DNA from: Rhizobium sp. ARZ01
Lineage (GTDB): Bacteria > Pseudomonadota > Alphaproteobacteria > Rhizobiales > Rhizobiaceae
NCBI RefSeq assembly: GCF_014851675.1
Contig: NZ_JACVAE010000001.1
Coordinates: forward strand, 744,001 to 808,000
Direction of reading: 5' to 3'
Length of the DNA stretch: 64,000 nt
The position numbers were made by a program, and so were the translations under genes. Position 1 is the stretch's first letter, and every line of letters starts with the position of its first letter. Positions 1 through 10,325 of the stretch are shown piece by piece. The notes below the pieces were generated by a model, which was not told the origin of the DNA, made no database searches, and worked only from the letters and a program-made list of their open reading frames with translations.

Positions 1-1
1 A

Positions 2-787
2 TCGGAGCGTCCGCCGCGGCTCGCCATCATGCAGTGGAACGGCGGCAAGCCGAAGGACCGTCCGATCGCCTTCGTCGGCAAGGGGGTTGTGTTCGATACC
101 GGCGGTATCTCGATCAAGCCTGCGGCCGGCATGGAGGAGATGAAGGGCGACATGGGCGGCGCTGCCGCCGTCATCGGCCTGATGCACGTGCTCGCCGCCC
201 GCAAGGCCAAGGTGAACGCCGTTGGCATCCTCGGCCTTGTAGAAAACATGCCTGATGGCAACGCCCAGCGTCCGGGTGACATCGTCACTTCGATGTCCGG
301 GCAGACGATCGAGGTCATCAATACCGATGCCGAGGGCCGGCTCGTGTTGTGCGACGCGCTCTGGTACTGCAACGACCGCTTCAAGCCGCAGTTCATCATC
401 GACCTTGCCACGCTGACCGGGGCCGTCATGGTGGCGCTCGGCAGCCATCACGCCGGTCTCTTCTCCAACGACGATATGCTGGCCTCACGGCTGACGGCGG
501 CAGGGCTGGCGTCGAACGAGCGCGTCTGGCGTCTGCCGCTCGGCAAGGAGTATGACAAGATGATCGACAGCAAGTTCGCCGACATGAAGAACACCGGCGG
601 GCGCTATGCTGGTTCCATCACCGCCGCTCAGTTCCTGCAGCGCTTCGTCAAGGACGCATCCTGGGCGCATATCGATATCGCCGGCACCGCCATGGGCTCG
701 CCGACGGACGAGATCAATCAGTCCTGGGGGTCCGGCTTCGGCGTGCGTCTCCTGGATGAACTGGTGCGGATGAACTACGAGAGCTGA
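2..787 (+). CDS. pepA: Leucyl aminopeptidase, C-terminal part (5' truncated by window edge)
   Basis: M17-family cytosolic leucyl aminopeptidase, a two-metal hexameric exopeptidase that removes N-terminal residues from peptides. Only the catalytic C-terminal domain is present (about 261 residues); the reading frame is open to the window edge, so the start lies upstream. Visible motifs are the first metal/catalytic stretch [11 protein letters not shown], the MKGDMGGAA segment, and the family signature NTDAEGRL that supplies metal ligands and the catalytic arginine. A glycine-rich end ([11 protein letters not shown]) precedes the stop. holC follows after 5 bases and is probably co-transcribed, an arrangement common in Proteobacteria. 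Confidence 0.96.
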   Translation, partial: SERPPRLAIMQWNGGKPKDRPIAFVGKGVVFDTGGISIKPAAGMEEMKGDMGGAAAVIGLMHVLAARKAKVNAVGILGLVENMPDGNAQRPGDIVTSMSGQTIEVINTDAEGRLVLCDALWYCNDRFKPQFIIDLATLTGAVMVALGSHHAGLFSNDDMLASRLTAAGLASNERVWRLPLGKEYDKMIDSKFADMKNTGGRYAGSITAAQFLQRFVKDASWAHIDIAGTAMGSPTDEINQSWGSGFGVRLLDELVRMNYES

Positions 788-792
788 TCGCG

Positions 793-1242
793 TTGAGCGA
801 GATCCTGTTCTACCACCTGACCGAATCGAAACTGGAGGACGCCCTCCCGCCGCTGCTCGACAAGAGCCTCGAACGCGGCTGGCGGGTCGTCGTCCAGACG
901 GGCACGGTGGAGCGGCGTGACGCACTCGACGCACATCTGTGGACCTATCGCGAAGAGAGTTTCCTGCCGCACGGCACCGATGAGCAGCCGAATGCTTCCG
1001 ACCAGCCGGTGCTGCTGACGAACGGTCCTGACAATCAGAACTCCGCGACCGTCCGCTTCCTCGTCGACGGTGCCGAGCCGCCACCGCTCGACGCCTACGA
1101 GCGAGTGATCTTCATGTTCGACGGCTATGAACAGACCGAACTCGAAGCCGCCCGCGGTCACTGGAAGCGGCTGAAAGCCGAGGGGCATCAGCTGACCTAT
1201 TGGCAGCAGAACAACGACGGACGCTGGGTGAAGAAGGCATAA
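793..1242 (+). CDS. holC: DNA polymerase III chi subunit
   Basis: 149-residue chi subunit of the clamp-loader complex, which binds psi and single-strand-binding protein during replication. The fold is recognised from the N-terminal ILFYHLTESKLEDALPPLL, the RDALDAHLWTYREESFLPHG segment (chi proteins carry W-T-[YF] near this point) and the C-terminal region ending in a lysine-rich tail. A TTG start at 793 is the only start that fits the family length. It sits 5 bases after the pepA stop, giving the usual pepA-holC pair. Confidence 0.93.
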   Translation: MSEILFYHLTESKLEDALPPLLDKSLERGWRVVVQTGTVERRDALDAHLWTYREESFLPHGTDEQPNASDQPVLLTNGPDNQNSATVRFLVDGAEPPPLDAYERVIFMFDGYEQTELEAARGHWKRLKAEGHQLTYWQQNNDGRWVKKA

Positions 1243-1614
1243 GCCGGCTTCATCTGCGTTCGCACCTTGCCTTCGAGCACAGGGCGGGGCTGCCATCTCT
1301 TCCTTGCTTACTACGCAGCGCAGAGATGTCGCCAGCGGCGGCATATGGCCCCGCATGCCTCAACTGGACATACGCGGCTCGCTGCTCCAATATACTGTCC
1401 AGGTAAACGGACAGGACATCTGACGCTCGAAGATTATGAACATCGTGATTTCGAACAAGTCGGCAATCTTTCCGCTCCTGATGGGCACCAGAGCACGCAT
1501 TGCTTTCGGGTTGCCGCGGCGCTGAGGGCCGGGCAACCCCGAACACATAGCCGAAAATTTCCTGCTCCCGGCGGCTGCGAAGCAGCGCGCCCCTGTGTAC
1601 ATTTAGGAATAGCC
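1243..1614 (+). other. Non-coding 372-bp gap between holC and methyltransferase gene
   Basis: No convincing gene. The reading frame of the methyltransferase is open upstream, but the translated part has no family similarity and is rich in C, H and R. A short 26-codon frame begins with ATG at 1435 and stops soon after; I do not call it. A candidate promoter with an inverted repeat lies at 1365-1414. Confidence 0.6.
1365..1414 (+). promoter_or_regulatory. Candidate promoter with inverted repeat
   Basis: TGGACA (1365-1370) and AATATA (1389-1394) have an 18-bp spacing and resemble a sigma-70 -35/-10 pair. Immediately after is an inverted repeat CTGTCC-8 bp-GGACAG (1395-1414), placed where a repressor could act. 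It would drive the methyltransferase gene at 1615 with a leader of about 200 bases. This is inference from pattern only. Confidence 0.3.
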
Positions 1615-2310
1615 GTGACTCTCTGGGCCGAATTGGCGAGAGCCAGCAATGCTGCTGGCGACGAAATCATCCTGCGCAAGCGCAGTGACATCTACGAGAT
1701 CCGCTACAACGGACTTGAGTTGATGTCGAACCTCAACCACACCTCCGAGGACATTCTCGCCAAGCGCTCTCTCAGGCTTCAGGGGGCGGCGAAAAAGGTA
1801 CTTATCGGTGGCCTCGGAATGGGATTTACCCTGCGCACCACCCTCAAGCACCTGGGCAAGGACGCGGAGGTGGTCGTCTGCGAACTCGTCCCGGAAATCG
1901 TCGAGTGGAACCGGACCTGTTACGGCCATCTCGCTGGTCATCCGCTGCGCGATGCGCGGGTGACGGTTCGCGTCGGGGACGTATTGGAGGTCCTGGCACG
2001 GGAGGCGGATGCTTATGATGTCATCCTTATGGACACCGACAATGGTCCCGACTTCACCGTCCGCGCGCCGAATGGGGCGATCTATGGAAATGCCGGCCTG
2101 CAATCCCTAAGGCGCGCCCTTCGATCGAATGGCATTGCGAGCTTCTGGTCGGCTACACGTTCGCCGGCGTTCGAGCAGGAGCTCGACAGCGTTTCCCTGA
2201 ATTGGTGGCGGGCCGAGGTGCCTCTGATTGCGGGACGGTCCGATGCGACCCACTACATCTATTTCGCCAGCGACAGCGCCACGAAGCAAGAGCTCCACCG
2301 AGCCGGCTGA
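1615..2310 (+). CDS. Spermidine-synthase-like class I methyltransferase
   Basis: 231-residue Rossmann-fold protein of the spermidine synthase / MnmC-like superfamily. The GTG at 1615 is preferred because AGGAA sits just upstream and the family similarity begins here (TLWAELARASNAAGDEIILRK). The nucleotide-binding glycine motif VLIGGLGMGFTLR, the acidic end of strand 2 (VVVCELVPEIVEWNR) and the post-motif acidic pair VILMDTDNGP are visible. The family includes aminopropyltransferases and SAM-dependent methyltransferases; the substrate cannot be told. It is the last + strand gene before a convergent dehydrogenase. Confidence 0.8.
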   Translation: MTLWAELARASNAAGDEIILRKRSDIYEIRYNGLELMSNLNHTSEDILAKRSLRLQGAAKKVLIGGLGMGFTLRTTLKHLGKDAEVVVCELVPEIVEWNRTCYGHLAGHPLRDARVTVRVGDVLEVLAREADAYDVILMDTDNGPDFTVRAPNGAIYGNAGLQSLRRALRSNGIASFWSATRSPAFEQELDSVSLNWWRAEVPLIAGRSDATHYIYFASDSATKQELHRAG

Positions 2311-2349
2311 GTTGAACCGGCCGCGCTCGCCGCCGGCTCCGCCTCATCG

Positions 2350-3276
2350 TCAATCGTAGAATGCATCCACGAACTTGCGTCGTCCCAGCATGAAGGCGTC
2401 GGCGACGTGGCGCAGCGGTGCGATATCGACGTCCGAGCGGCCCGCCTTGATGATCTCGGCGAAGCGCCTGTAGAGCATCGGGTACTCCTGCTCGGGTTCG
2501 TCGTGCTTCAGTGTGCCGTCGACCGACAGCTTGGCGCCGCCCTCCGAAAGCACCATTCGGCCCGCATCGGTCTCGGCGATGATGTCCCAGCTTTGCTTGC
2601 CGGTCTGGCGCCAGTCGAATTCGGCCGACAGGTCGAGGCCGGCGGCATCGGTGAACTTGATGTCGGCCGCGATCGGTGCGTCGCGGTTCTCCGGGAACTC
2701 CAGCGTCGCCTTCGTGATGAAAACCGGCCGCGGCAGGATGTGGGTGACGATCGACAGCGCATTGATGCCCGGATCGAACACGCCGAGGCCGCCGGCCTGC
2801 CAGATCCACTCCTGGTTCGGATGCCAGTGGCGCACATCCTCCTTCCAGATCACCTTCATCGAGCGCATGGTAGTGGAGGCGAGGAAGGTCTTCGCCGCTT
2901 CGACGGCCGGCGCATAGCGTGAGTGCCAGCTGGCAAACAGCGACAGGCCCTTCTCGGCGGCGAGCGCCTGCAAGTCCTCGACCTCGCTCAGGGTCGCGCC
3001 CGGCGGCTTTTCCAGGAACACGTGCTTGCCGGCCGAAAGAGCCTTGTGCGCGGCTTCATAGCGGTGTTGCGGCGGCATGCAGAGCGAAACGGCCTCGATC
3101 TCAGGCACCGCCTCCAGCATGTCCTCGATCGACTTGTAATTGGGGATATCGTCCACGGTCCCGTGACGGCTCGCGGCCGCGATCAGCTTGAAATCCGGGG
3201 TCTTCTCGATGGAGGGGAGATGCTGGTCGCGGGCGATCTTGCCGACGCCGACGAGTGCGATATGGATCGGGGACAT
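2350..3276 (-). CDS. Gfo/Idh/MocA oxidoreductase, L-arabinose/D-galactose 1-dehydrogenase type
   Basis: 308-residue NAD(P)-dependent aldose 1-dehydrogenase. The N-terminal Rossmann motif is VGVGKIARDQHLP, followed by the EKPP motif of the Gfo/Idh/MocA family (FLEKPPGATLSEVE). The central part (WKEDVRHWHP, GGLGVFDPGINALS) closely resembles the Azospirillum arabinose 1-dehydrogenase that opens the non-phosphorylative arabinose pathway; related enzymes oxidise galactose. It is divergent from the TRAP permease genes across a 248-bp gap. No lactonase or dehydratase neighbours are present, so the sugar preference is inferred from family resemblance. Confidence 0.85.
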   Translation of the reverse strand: MSPIHIALVGVGKIARDQHLPSIEKTPDFKLIAAASRHGTVDDIPNYKSIEDMLEAVPEIEAVSLCMPPQHRYEAAHKALSAGKHVFLEKPPGATLSEVEDLQALAAEKGLSLFASWHSRYAPAVEAAKTFLASTTMRSMKVIWKEDVRHWHPNQEWIWQAGGLGVFDPGINALSIVTHILPRPVFITKATLEFPENRDAPIAADIKFTDAAGLDLSAEFDWRQTGKQSWDIIAETDAGRMVLSEGGAKLSVDGTLKHDEPEQEYPMLYRRFAEIIKAGRSDVDIAPLRHVADAFMLGRRKFVDAFYD

Positions 3277-3524
3277 GGGGCTTCGCTCGATTTGTATGAT
3301 GAATGGAACGGTGTTGTAGCAGAACGCGAAACGGCGGCAAGACTGTCTTTCCCCGATCGCTGCCTAACCTTTGTGCAACGGGAAGCCGCCGGGCATTCGC
3401 CTTTCGTCTAATGTCGCCCTACGATCCGGGAAAACGGAGCCTTGCGCTTGAATCTGGACTTGAAAACGGCACTCTGGCTGTGCATGGCAAAATACCAAAA
3501 ATTTCACCAATGCGGGGAGGAACG

Positions 3525-4100
3525 ATGCGAGCATTGCTTGGACTAAGCCGATTGATCGACTTAATTACCGAGAAGATCGGCAAGGCCGTTTCCTGGCTGA
3601 TCCTTCTCGCCGTGCTTGTCAGCGCCGGAAACGCGGTCGTCAGAAAGGTCTTCAACGTCTCGTCCAACGCCTGGCTGGAGGCGCAGTGGTACCTGTTCGG
3701 CGGCGCGTTCATGCTCGCGGCCGCCTACACGCTGGCGCAGAACGAGCACATCCGAATCGATGTCATCTACAGCAAGTTTTCACGGCGCACGCAGCACTGG
3801 ATCGACCTGTTCGGCCACTGCGTCTTCCTGATGCCGTTCGTTCTCCTGATGATCTACTACTTCATCCCTTACGTCGGAATGTCCCTCCGGTCGGGCGAAG
3901 TGTCCTCCAGCGCCGGCGGCCTGATTCTGTGGCCGGCCAAGGCGATCCTGCTCGCGGGCTTCCTGCTCTTGGGCGCCCAAGGCATATCCGAGATCATCAA
4001 GAAGATCGCCATCATCCGCGGCGACATGGATGATCCGGCGCCCTATGTGCCAACCCACCAGGCCCTGGACGAGGAACTTACCGAGGAGACGCGCGCATGA
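3525..4100 (+). CDS. TRAP transporter small permease (DctQ/TakQ type)
   Basis: 191-residue four-helix membrane subunit that joins the large permease of a tripartite ATP-independent periplasmic transporter. Start ATG 3525 has a strong GGGGAGG ribosome site at 3514-3520; the frame is open further upstream but without family similarity. Hydrophobic segments cover roughly residues 20-40, 55-75, 92-113 and 132-152, with the family motif W-L-E-A-Q-W-Y-L-F-G at about 48-57. Its stop overlaps the start of the large permease by ATGA (4097-4100). Together with the convergent TakP-like protein at 7012 it should import 2-oxoacids. Confidence 0.93.
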   Translation: MRALLGLSRLIDLITEKIGKAVSWLILLAVLVSAGNAVVRKVFNVSSNAWLEAQWYLFGGAFMLAAAYTLAQNEHIRIDVIYSKFSRRTQHWIDLFGHCVFLMPFVLLMIYYFIPYVGMSLRSGEVSSSAGGLILWPAKAILLAGFLLLGAQGISEIIKKIAIIRGDMDDPAPYVPTHQALDEELTEETRA

Positions 4101-5950
4101 TCGAGTTCATCGCCGAAAACCTTGCGCCGATCATGTTCGTGTCGCTGATCGTGTTCCTGCTTCTGGGATACCCGGTCGCCTTCTCGCTGGCCGCAAACGG
4201 TCTAATGTTCTTCATCATCGGCGTCGAACTCGCGCCGTTGTCGGATTCGATCAACCTCTCCTGGCCGTTGCTCAACGCGCTGCCGGACCGGTTCTGGGGG
4301 GTGATGTCGAACGAGACGCTGCTCGCCATTCCTTTCTTCACATTCATGGGGATCGTGCTGGAGAAATCCGGCATGGCCGAAGACCTGCTCGACACGATCG
4401 GCCAGCTTTTCGGTCCGATCCGTGGCGGTCTCGCCTATGCGGTCATCTTCGTCGGTGCGCTGCTAGCGGCCACCACCGGCGTCGTTGCCGCCTCGGTCAT
4501 CGCCATGGGCCTGATCTCGCTGCCGATCATGCTGCGCTACGGCTATGACCGCAGCCTCGCATCCGGCGTTATCGCGGCCTCCGGCACCTTGGCCCAGATC
4601 ATTCCGCCGTCGCTCGTCCTGATCGTACTTGCCGACCAGCTCGGCCGTTCGGTCGGCGACATGTATGCCGGCGCCCTGATCCCGGGCCTGGTGCTAACGG
4701 CGCTCTATGCCGGATACATCCTGATCATGTCGATCGTCAGGCCGAAGTCGATGCCGGCGCTGCCGCTCGAAGCCCGTACCCTCGGCTCCGGTGTGACTTC
4801 GCTTGCGATCGCGCTCGCGGTGGCGGCGGGTATCGCCTATGGCGCGCATGTCTATCTGTACCCGACGCATGGCGAGAACGCCGACATCCTCGGCGGAACC
4901 GTCGGGATCATCTTCATCTATGTCGTCGCTCTGCTCGACAAGAACCTGAAGATTAATGCGATGTCGCGGCTCGCCCAGCAGGTCATCATCGTGCTGATCC
5001 CGCCGCTGGCGCTGATCTTCCTCGTGCTCGGCACGATCTTCCTCGGCATTGCAACGCCGACGGAAGGTGGTGCGATGGGAGCGGTCGGAGCGCTCATCAT
5101 GGCGGCCGCGAAGGGCCGGCTGAATCTCGACGTGATCCGCCTGGCGCTCGCCTCGACGACGCGGCTTTCGTCGTTCGTAATGTTCATCCTGATCGGCGCG
5201 CGCGTCTTCTCGCTGACCTTCTACGGCGTCAACGGCCACCTGTGGGTCGAGCACCTGCTGGTCTCCATGCCGGGCGGTGAAACGGGCTTCCTGATCGCGG
5301 TGAACATCCTGGTGTTCTTCCTGGCGTTCTTCCTCGATTTCTTCGAGCTCGCCTTCATCATCGTGCCGCTGCTTGCCCCTGCAGCCGACAAGCTGGGCAT
5401 CGACCTGATCTGGTTTGGCGTCCTGCTTGGCATCAACATGCAGACGAGCTTCATGCATCCGCCGTTCGGCTTCGCGCTGTTCTTCCTGCGCTCGGTGGCG
5501 GCCAAGGTTCCCTACATCGACAAGATCACCGGCAAGACGATCGCGCCGGTGACGACGGGCCAGATCTATTGGGGCGCAGTACCCTTCGTGTGCATCCAGA
5601 TCGTGATGGTGGCACTGACCATCCTGTTCCCCCAGATGGTCATGCACTACAAGGGCTCGGGCGCCGTCGTCGATCCGTCGACGATAAAGATCGAGGTGCC
5701 CGGGTTCGGCGGGCAGGGTGGAGGCCTCGGCTTGCCAGACAGCGGTGGCGGTCTCGGACTTCCCGGCGGTTTGCAGCTTCCGGGCGGCAGCCCGCTCGAC
5801 CAGCCGCCTGCCGCTGGTGGCGGAACGGGCCAACCGCAACAGCCGCCTGCGAACGACCTGAGCCAGCCGCCATCGTTCAATCAGGGCGGCGGCACCCAGC
5901 CTGCGAAACCGCCGGCGAACGATCTCAGCCAGCCACCTTCGTTCAATTGA
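4097..5950 (+). CDS. TRAP transporter large permease (DctM/TakM type) with Pro/Gly-rich tail
   Basis: 617-residue inner-membrane ion:substrate symporter subunit with about twelve or more hydrophobic segments. It begins NLAPIMFVSLIVFLLLGYPVAFSLA, typical of DctM, and has the expected GIATPTEGGAMGA loop and a late FMHPPFGFALFFLRSVA motif. Standard DctM proteins are about 430 residues; this belongs to the longer type with an extra central membrane insert (about residues 230-290). After the last helix (near residue 515) comes a soluble tail of about 100 residues rich in G, P and Q that ends with two copies of PPANDLSQPPSFN. The tail is unusual and has no function I recognise. Confidence 0.93.
   Translation: MIEFIAENLAPIMFVSLIVFLLLGYPVAFSLAANGLMFFIIGVELAPLSDSINLSWPLLNALPDRFWGVMSNETLLAIPFFTFMGIVLEKSGMAEDLLDTIGQLFGPIRGGLAYAVIFVGALLAATTGVVAASVIAMGLISLPIMLRYGYDRSLASGVIAASGTLAQIIPPSLVLIVLADQLGRSVGDMYAGALIPGLVLTALYAGYILIMSIVRPKSMPALPLEARTLGSGVTSLAIALAVAAGIAYGAHVYLYPTHGENADILGGTVGIIFIYVVALLDKNLKINAMSRLAQQVIIVLIPPLALIFLVLGTIFLGIATPTEGGAMGAVGALIMAAAKGRLNLDVIRLALASTTRLSSFVMFILIGARVFSLTFYGVNGHLWVEHLLVSMPGGETGFLIAVNILVFFLAFFLDFFELAFIIVPLLAPAADKLGIDLIWFGVLLGINMQTSFMHPPFGFALFFLRSVAAKVPYIDKITGKTIAPVTTGQIYWGAVPFVCIQIVMVALTILFPQMVMHYKGSGAVVDPSTIKIEVPGFGGQGGGLGLPDSGGGLGLPGGLQLPGGSPLDQPPAAGGGTGQPQQPPANDLSQPPSFNQGGGTQPAKPPANDLSQPPSFN
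5842..5949 (+). repeat. In-frame tandem repeat in permease tail
   Basis: Two 39-bp copies (5842-5880 and 5911-5949) encode the same PPANDLSQPPSFN unit, separated by 30 bases coding QGGGTQPAK. The copies differ mainly at third codon positions, so the peptide rather than the DNA seems to have been kept. Confidence 0.85.
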
Positions 5951-6140
5951 TGCCAGTATCGGGCGGCCTGCACAGGCCGCCCGATCTCTTTCTGGCGTTG
6001 AGCAGTCCGATGTGGACCGAACGCTCCTCGCGATCAGCCGGCCGCTCCCTTCGGTAAGTCGCGAGTTGCAATACGCTAATAAATATCAGAAGTTGATTTC
6101 ATGAGCGGGTTGATCCGGCCTTTCGGCCGGGACGGGGGAC

Positions 6141-6920
6141 ATGAGTACAGCCTCTGCCATGAAGAACACGGGGCACAGCCGCGCCAGCATCTGCCGGGGC
6201 TGCTGGGATCAGATGCGCGTGCCGATCCCGATCCGTGGCCCGCTTGCGCTTCCGTTCCGGGCTTTCGGCATCGGCCGCAGCAAGATGAACCCGAACATCT
6301 GCACGATCTGCGAGCGCTCCTTTCGGTACGTCAAGAAGAAGCGCCACATCACCGCGAGAGCGACCATCCTGTTTGCGGATATCAGAGGGTTCACCGCATT
6401 GTCGGAGCGGGTCGAGACGGTGAGGCTGAGTGAATGCGTCAGCCTGTTCCAGGATCGCTGCGCGCAGGCAATCTGGGCGCATGACGGCATCGTCAACAAG
6501 CAGATGGGCGACGGCCTGATGGCGATCTTCAATTTTCCGATCGAGATAAAGGACCACGCCAGTGCAGCGATCATGGCGGCGCTGGACATACAGCAATACT
6601 GTACGGCAGCACTCCGCAGCTTGAGTTCGGATCTTGGAGCATTGCCCGGCAATGCGTTTGGCGTCGGCGTCGGCATCCACACCGGCGATGTCGAGATCGG
6701 CGAGTTTTCAAGCTTTCGCTCTGATTTCACCGCCATTGGCGGTGCGGTCAACCTGGCAGCAAGGCTGGAATCGCAGGCCCAGGCGGGCGAGGTCCTGATG
6801 TCACTCGAGACGGCGACACTAGCCGGGGAACTGGCGAAAGGGGCCGAAACGCGCCTGCTGCAGCTCAAGGGTATCGAGCAACCGGTACAGGCAACAGTGC
6901 TCATAAGCATTGACGCGTAA
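6141..6920 (+). CDS. Class III adenylate/guanylate cyclase with N-terminal Cys pairs
   Basis: 259-residue soluble class III nucleotide cyclase. The catalytic domain starts near residue 75 with ATILFADIRGFTALSER (first metal aspartate), then NKQMGDGLMAIF (second metal aspartate) and FTAIGGAVNLAARLE (transition-state Asn and Arg), so it looks active. Residues 1-70 hold two Cys-x2-Cys pairs, CRGC near 19-22 and CTIC near 53-56, consistent with a metal-binding knuckle. Start ATG 6141 has GGGGGA close upstream. The gene sits between the TRAP permeases and the convergent TRAP binding protein, so cAMP signalling could be tied to uptake of this substrate; this is inference. ATP versus GTP preference is not certain. 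Confidence 0.88.
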   Translation: MSTASAMKNTGHSRASICRGCWDQMRVPIPIRGPLALPFRAFGIGRSKMNPNICTICERSFRYVKKKRHITARATILFADIRGFTALSERVETVRLSECVSLFQDRCAQAIWAHDGIVNKQMGDGLMAIFNFPIEIKDHASAAIMAALDIQQYCTAALRSLSSDLGALPGNAFGVGVGIHTGDVEIGEFSSFRSDFTAIGGAVNLAARLESQAQAGEVLMSLETATLAGELAKGAETRLLQLKGIEQPVQATVLISIDA

Positions 6921-6957
6921 CGTTGAGGGCGCGGGCAGGCAGTCACTCGCATCACAA

Positions 6958-6995
6958 CAAAAAACCCCGGAGCATCGCCCCGGGGTTCTTTTCGA
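6958..6995. terminator. Bidirectional rho-independent terminator
   Basis: GC-rich inverted repeat (AACCCCGG ... CCGGGGTT) between the convergent cyclase and takP-like genes. Read on the minus strand it is followed by six T residues, so it terminates the binding-protein gene; on the plus strand it is followed by CTTTTC. Confidence 0.85.
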
Positions 6996-7011
6996 TCGAT
7001 GTCCGATCCGC

Positions 7012-8175
<1,164 letters not shown>

Positions 8176-8422
8176 CTAAACATGTCAGGAATGGTGATTC
8201 AAGCGCACGAGGCCAATTAGCCAAGCGCAAGTGAATTCGACTTTGGTCTAATCGGCAAGGGCAACCTATCCGCATGTTTTCACGCGCTCTCGGCGGCCGC
8301 CGATTGTACGCCGGATCGGTTGCGTCCGGCGGCTGGCCACGCTCCTCGCACTCGACGACAGTGTCGACCGATACGGTCGATCCGCGGTTGCATGGCGGTC
8401 AAGAAGCCATCGGTAGCAGCAG

Positions 8423-10312
8423 TCAGTTTGCCATCGCCTCTTCATACTCCGACGACAGTTCCAGCCACTGTTCTTCGGCGGCCGAAAGCTTTGCGGTCGC
8501 GTCGGCGCGGTCCTTGGCCTTCTGAGCGGCCTTCGCCGGCGCCTTCTCGTAGAGCGCGGGATCCGCAAGATCCGCATCGAGTACCTGAATCTGTTTCTCC
8601 AGCTTTGCCGTCAGGGACTCGATTTCATTGATCTTTTTCCGCAAGGGCGCGAGCGAGGCGCGCCTGTCGGCATTGGCCTTACGCTGGTCGGCCTTGGAGA
8701 GACCCTCATCGGTCAGGACCGGCCGCGCCTTGTCTTCTTTCGGCTTCGGACCACCGACGATCTGCGTGCGGTACTCCTCAAGGTCACCGTCGAAACTTGT
8801 CACCGTCCCGTCCTTCACCAGCCACAGCCGGTCGACCGTCGCCTCGATCAGGTGGCGGTCGTGTGAGATCAGGATGACGGCGCCGGGATAGTCGTTGAGA
8901 GCCTCGATCAGCGCGCGCCGGCTGTCGATGTCGAGGTGGTTGGTCGGTTCGTCGAGGATGAGAAGGTTCGGTGCGTCAAAGGCTGCAAGGCCCATCAGCA
9001 GCCGCGCCTTCTCGCCGCCGGAAAGGTCCTTGGCGGGCGTGTCCATCTTTTCGGTCGCAAGCCCCATCTGGGCCACGCGGGAGCGCACCTTCGCTTCCGG
9101 CGCGTCCAACATCCGCCGGCGCACGTGCTCCACCGCGCTCTGCGTCGGAACGAGGTCGTCCAGCTGGTGCTGGGCGAAGAAGCCGATCTTCAGGCCCGGT
9201 GCCGTCTTCACTTCGCCGCTCTCGGCGGCAAGCTTGCCCGAGATGAATTTTGCGAAGGTCGACTTGCCGTTGCCGTTCGAGCCTAGCAACGCGATGCGAT
9301 CATCGTTGTCGATGCGCAGGTTCATCCGCTTCAGGATCGGCTTGCCAGTCTCATAGCCGACTGCGCCGCCGCTGATGGCGACGATTGGGGAGGCCGGTTG
9401 CTTTTCCGGTTCGGGGAAGGTGAAGCCCTGCACGTGATCCTCGATCACGGCAGCGACCGTGCCCATGCGCTCCAGTGCTTTCACGCGGCTCTGCGCCTGG
9501 CGCGCCTTCGTCGCCTTTGCCTTGAAGCGGTCGATGAAGCTCTGCAGGTGCTTTCGCGCCGCCTCGTTCTTGGCCTTGGCCTTCATTTGCAGCTCGTCGG
9601 CCTCGGCCTTTTGCCGCTCGAACTGGTCGTAGCCGCCGCGATAGAAGGTCAGCTTCTTCTGGTCGAGGTGGACGATCGAATTGACCGCGGTGTTCAAAAG
9701 GTCGCGGTCATGGCTGATGATGAGGACGGTGTGCGGATAGCGCCGCACGTACTCTTCCAGCCACAGTGTGCCTTCGAGATCGAGATAGTTGGTCGGCTCG
9801 TCGAGGAGCAGGAGGTCGGGTTCTGCGAACAGGACCGCCGCCAGCGCCACGCGCATGCGCCAGCCGCCCGAAAAACTCTTGGCCGGCCGCTTCTGCGCCT
9901 CGTGGTCGAAGCCGAGGCCGGCGAGGATGCTTGCCGCCCGGGCTTCTGCCGCATGCGCGCCGATATCGGCAAGCCGCGTCTGGATCTCGGCGATCCGGTG
10001 CGGGTCGGTGGCGGTCACGGCCTCCTTCAGAAGGGCAGCGCGTTCCTTGTCGGCCGCAAGCACGATCTCGATTAGCGGCTCGTCGGTACCGGGCGCTTCC
10101 TGGGCAACCTGACCGATCCGCGCATTCTTTGGCAGCGAGACGGTTCCGGCCTCGGAGGCGAGATCGCCGGTGATGACGCGGAAGAGGGTGGACTTGCCAG
10201 CGCCGTTGCGACCGACGAGCCCCGCCTTCGTGCCGGATGGCAGCGAAACGGAGGCGTTGTCGATGAGCAGGCGCCCGGCGATGCGGGCGGAGAGGCCGGA
10301 AATGGTGATCAT
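8423..10312 (-). CDS. ABC-F family ATPase (YheS/Uup-like)
   Basis: 629-residue soluble tandem ATPase of the ABC-F family, which acts on the ribosome rather than in transport. There are two complete cassettes: Walker A GRNGAGKST, signature FSGGWRMR and Walker B LLLLDEPTNYLD in the first; GSNGNGKST, LSGGEKAR and LLILDEPTNHLD in the second. The charged linker between them (KAEADELQMKAKAKNEAARK) is the P-site tRNA-interaction motif region of ABC-F proteins. The last 90 residues form a basic coiled coil (LRKKINEIESLTAKLEKQI). It resembles the YheS type; exact subfamily not settled. Confidence 0.9.
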   Translation of the reverse strand: MITISGLSARIAGRLLIDNASVSLPSGTKAGLVGRNGAGKSTLFRVITGDLASEAGTVSLPKNARIGQVAQEAPGTDEPLIEIVLAADKERAALLKEAVTATDPHRIAEIQTRLADIGAHAAEARAASILAGLGFDHEAQKRPAKSFSGGWRMRVALAAVLFAEPDLLLLDEPTNYLDLEGTLWLEEYVRRYPHTVLIISHDRDLLNTAVNSIVHLDQKKLTFYRGGYDQFERQKAEADELQMKAKAKNEAARKHLQSFIDRFKAKATKARQAQSRVKALERMGTVAAVIEDHVQGFTFPEPEKQPASPIVAISGGAVGYETGKPILKRMNLRIDNDDRIALLGSNGNGKSTFAKFISGKLAAESGEVKTAPGLKIGFFAQHQLDDLVPTQSAVEHVRRRMLDAPEAKVRSRVAQMGLATEKMDTPAKDLSGGEKARLLMGLAAFDAPNLLILDEPTNHLDIDSRRALIEALNDYPGAVILISHDRHLIEATVDRLWLVKDGTVTSFDGDLEEYRTQIVGGPKPKEDKARPVLTDEGLSKADQRKANADRRASLAPLRKKINEIESLTAKLEKQIQVLDADLADPALYEKAPAKAAQKAKDRADATAKLSAAEEQWLELSSEYEEAMAN

Positions 10313-10325
10313 GACCGGCGTCTAT

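Noticed and set aside
1267..1614. N-terminal extension of the methyltransferase by 116 codons
   Set aside because: The extension lacks similarity and the GTG at 1615 has a good ribosome site where the family begins.
4694..5839. 381-codon minus-strand frame inside the TRAP large permease
   Set aside because: The translation is R/D/E-rich with no domain, opposite a gene with clear membrane helices; an antisense artefact.
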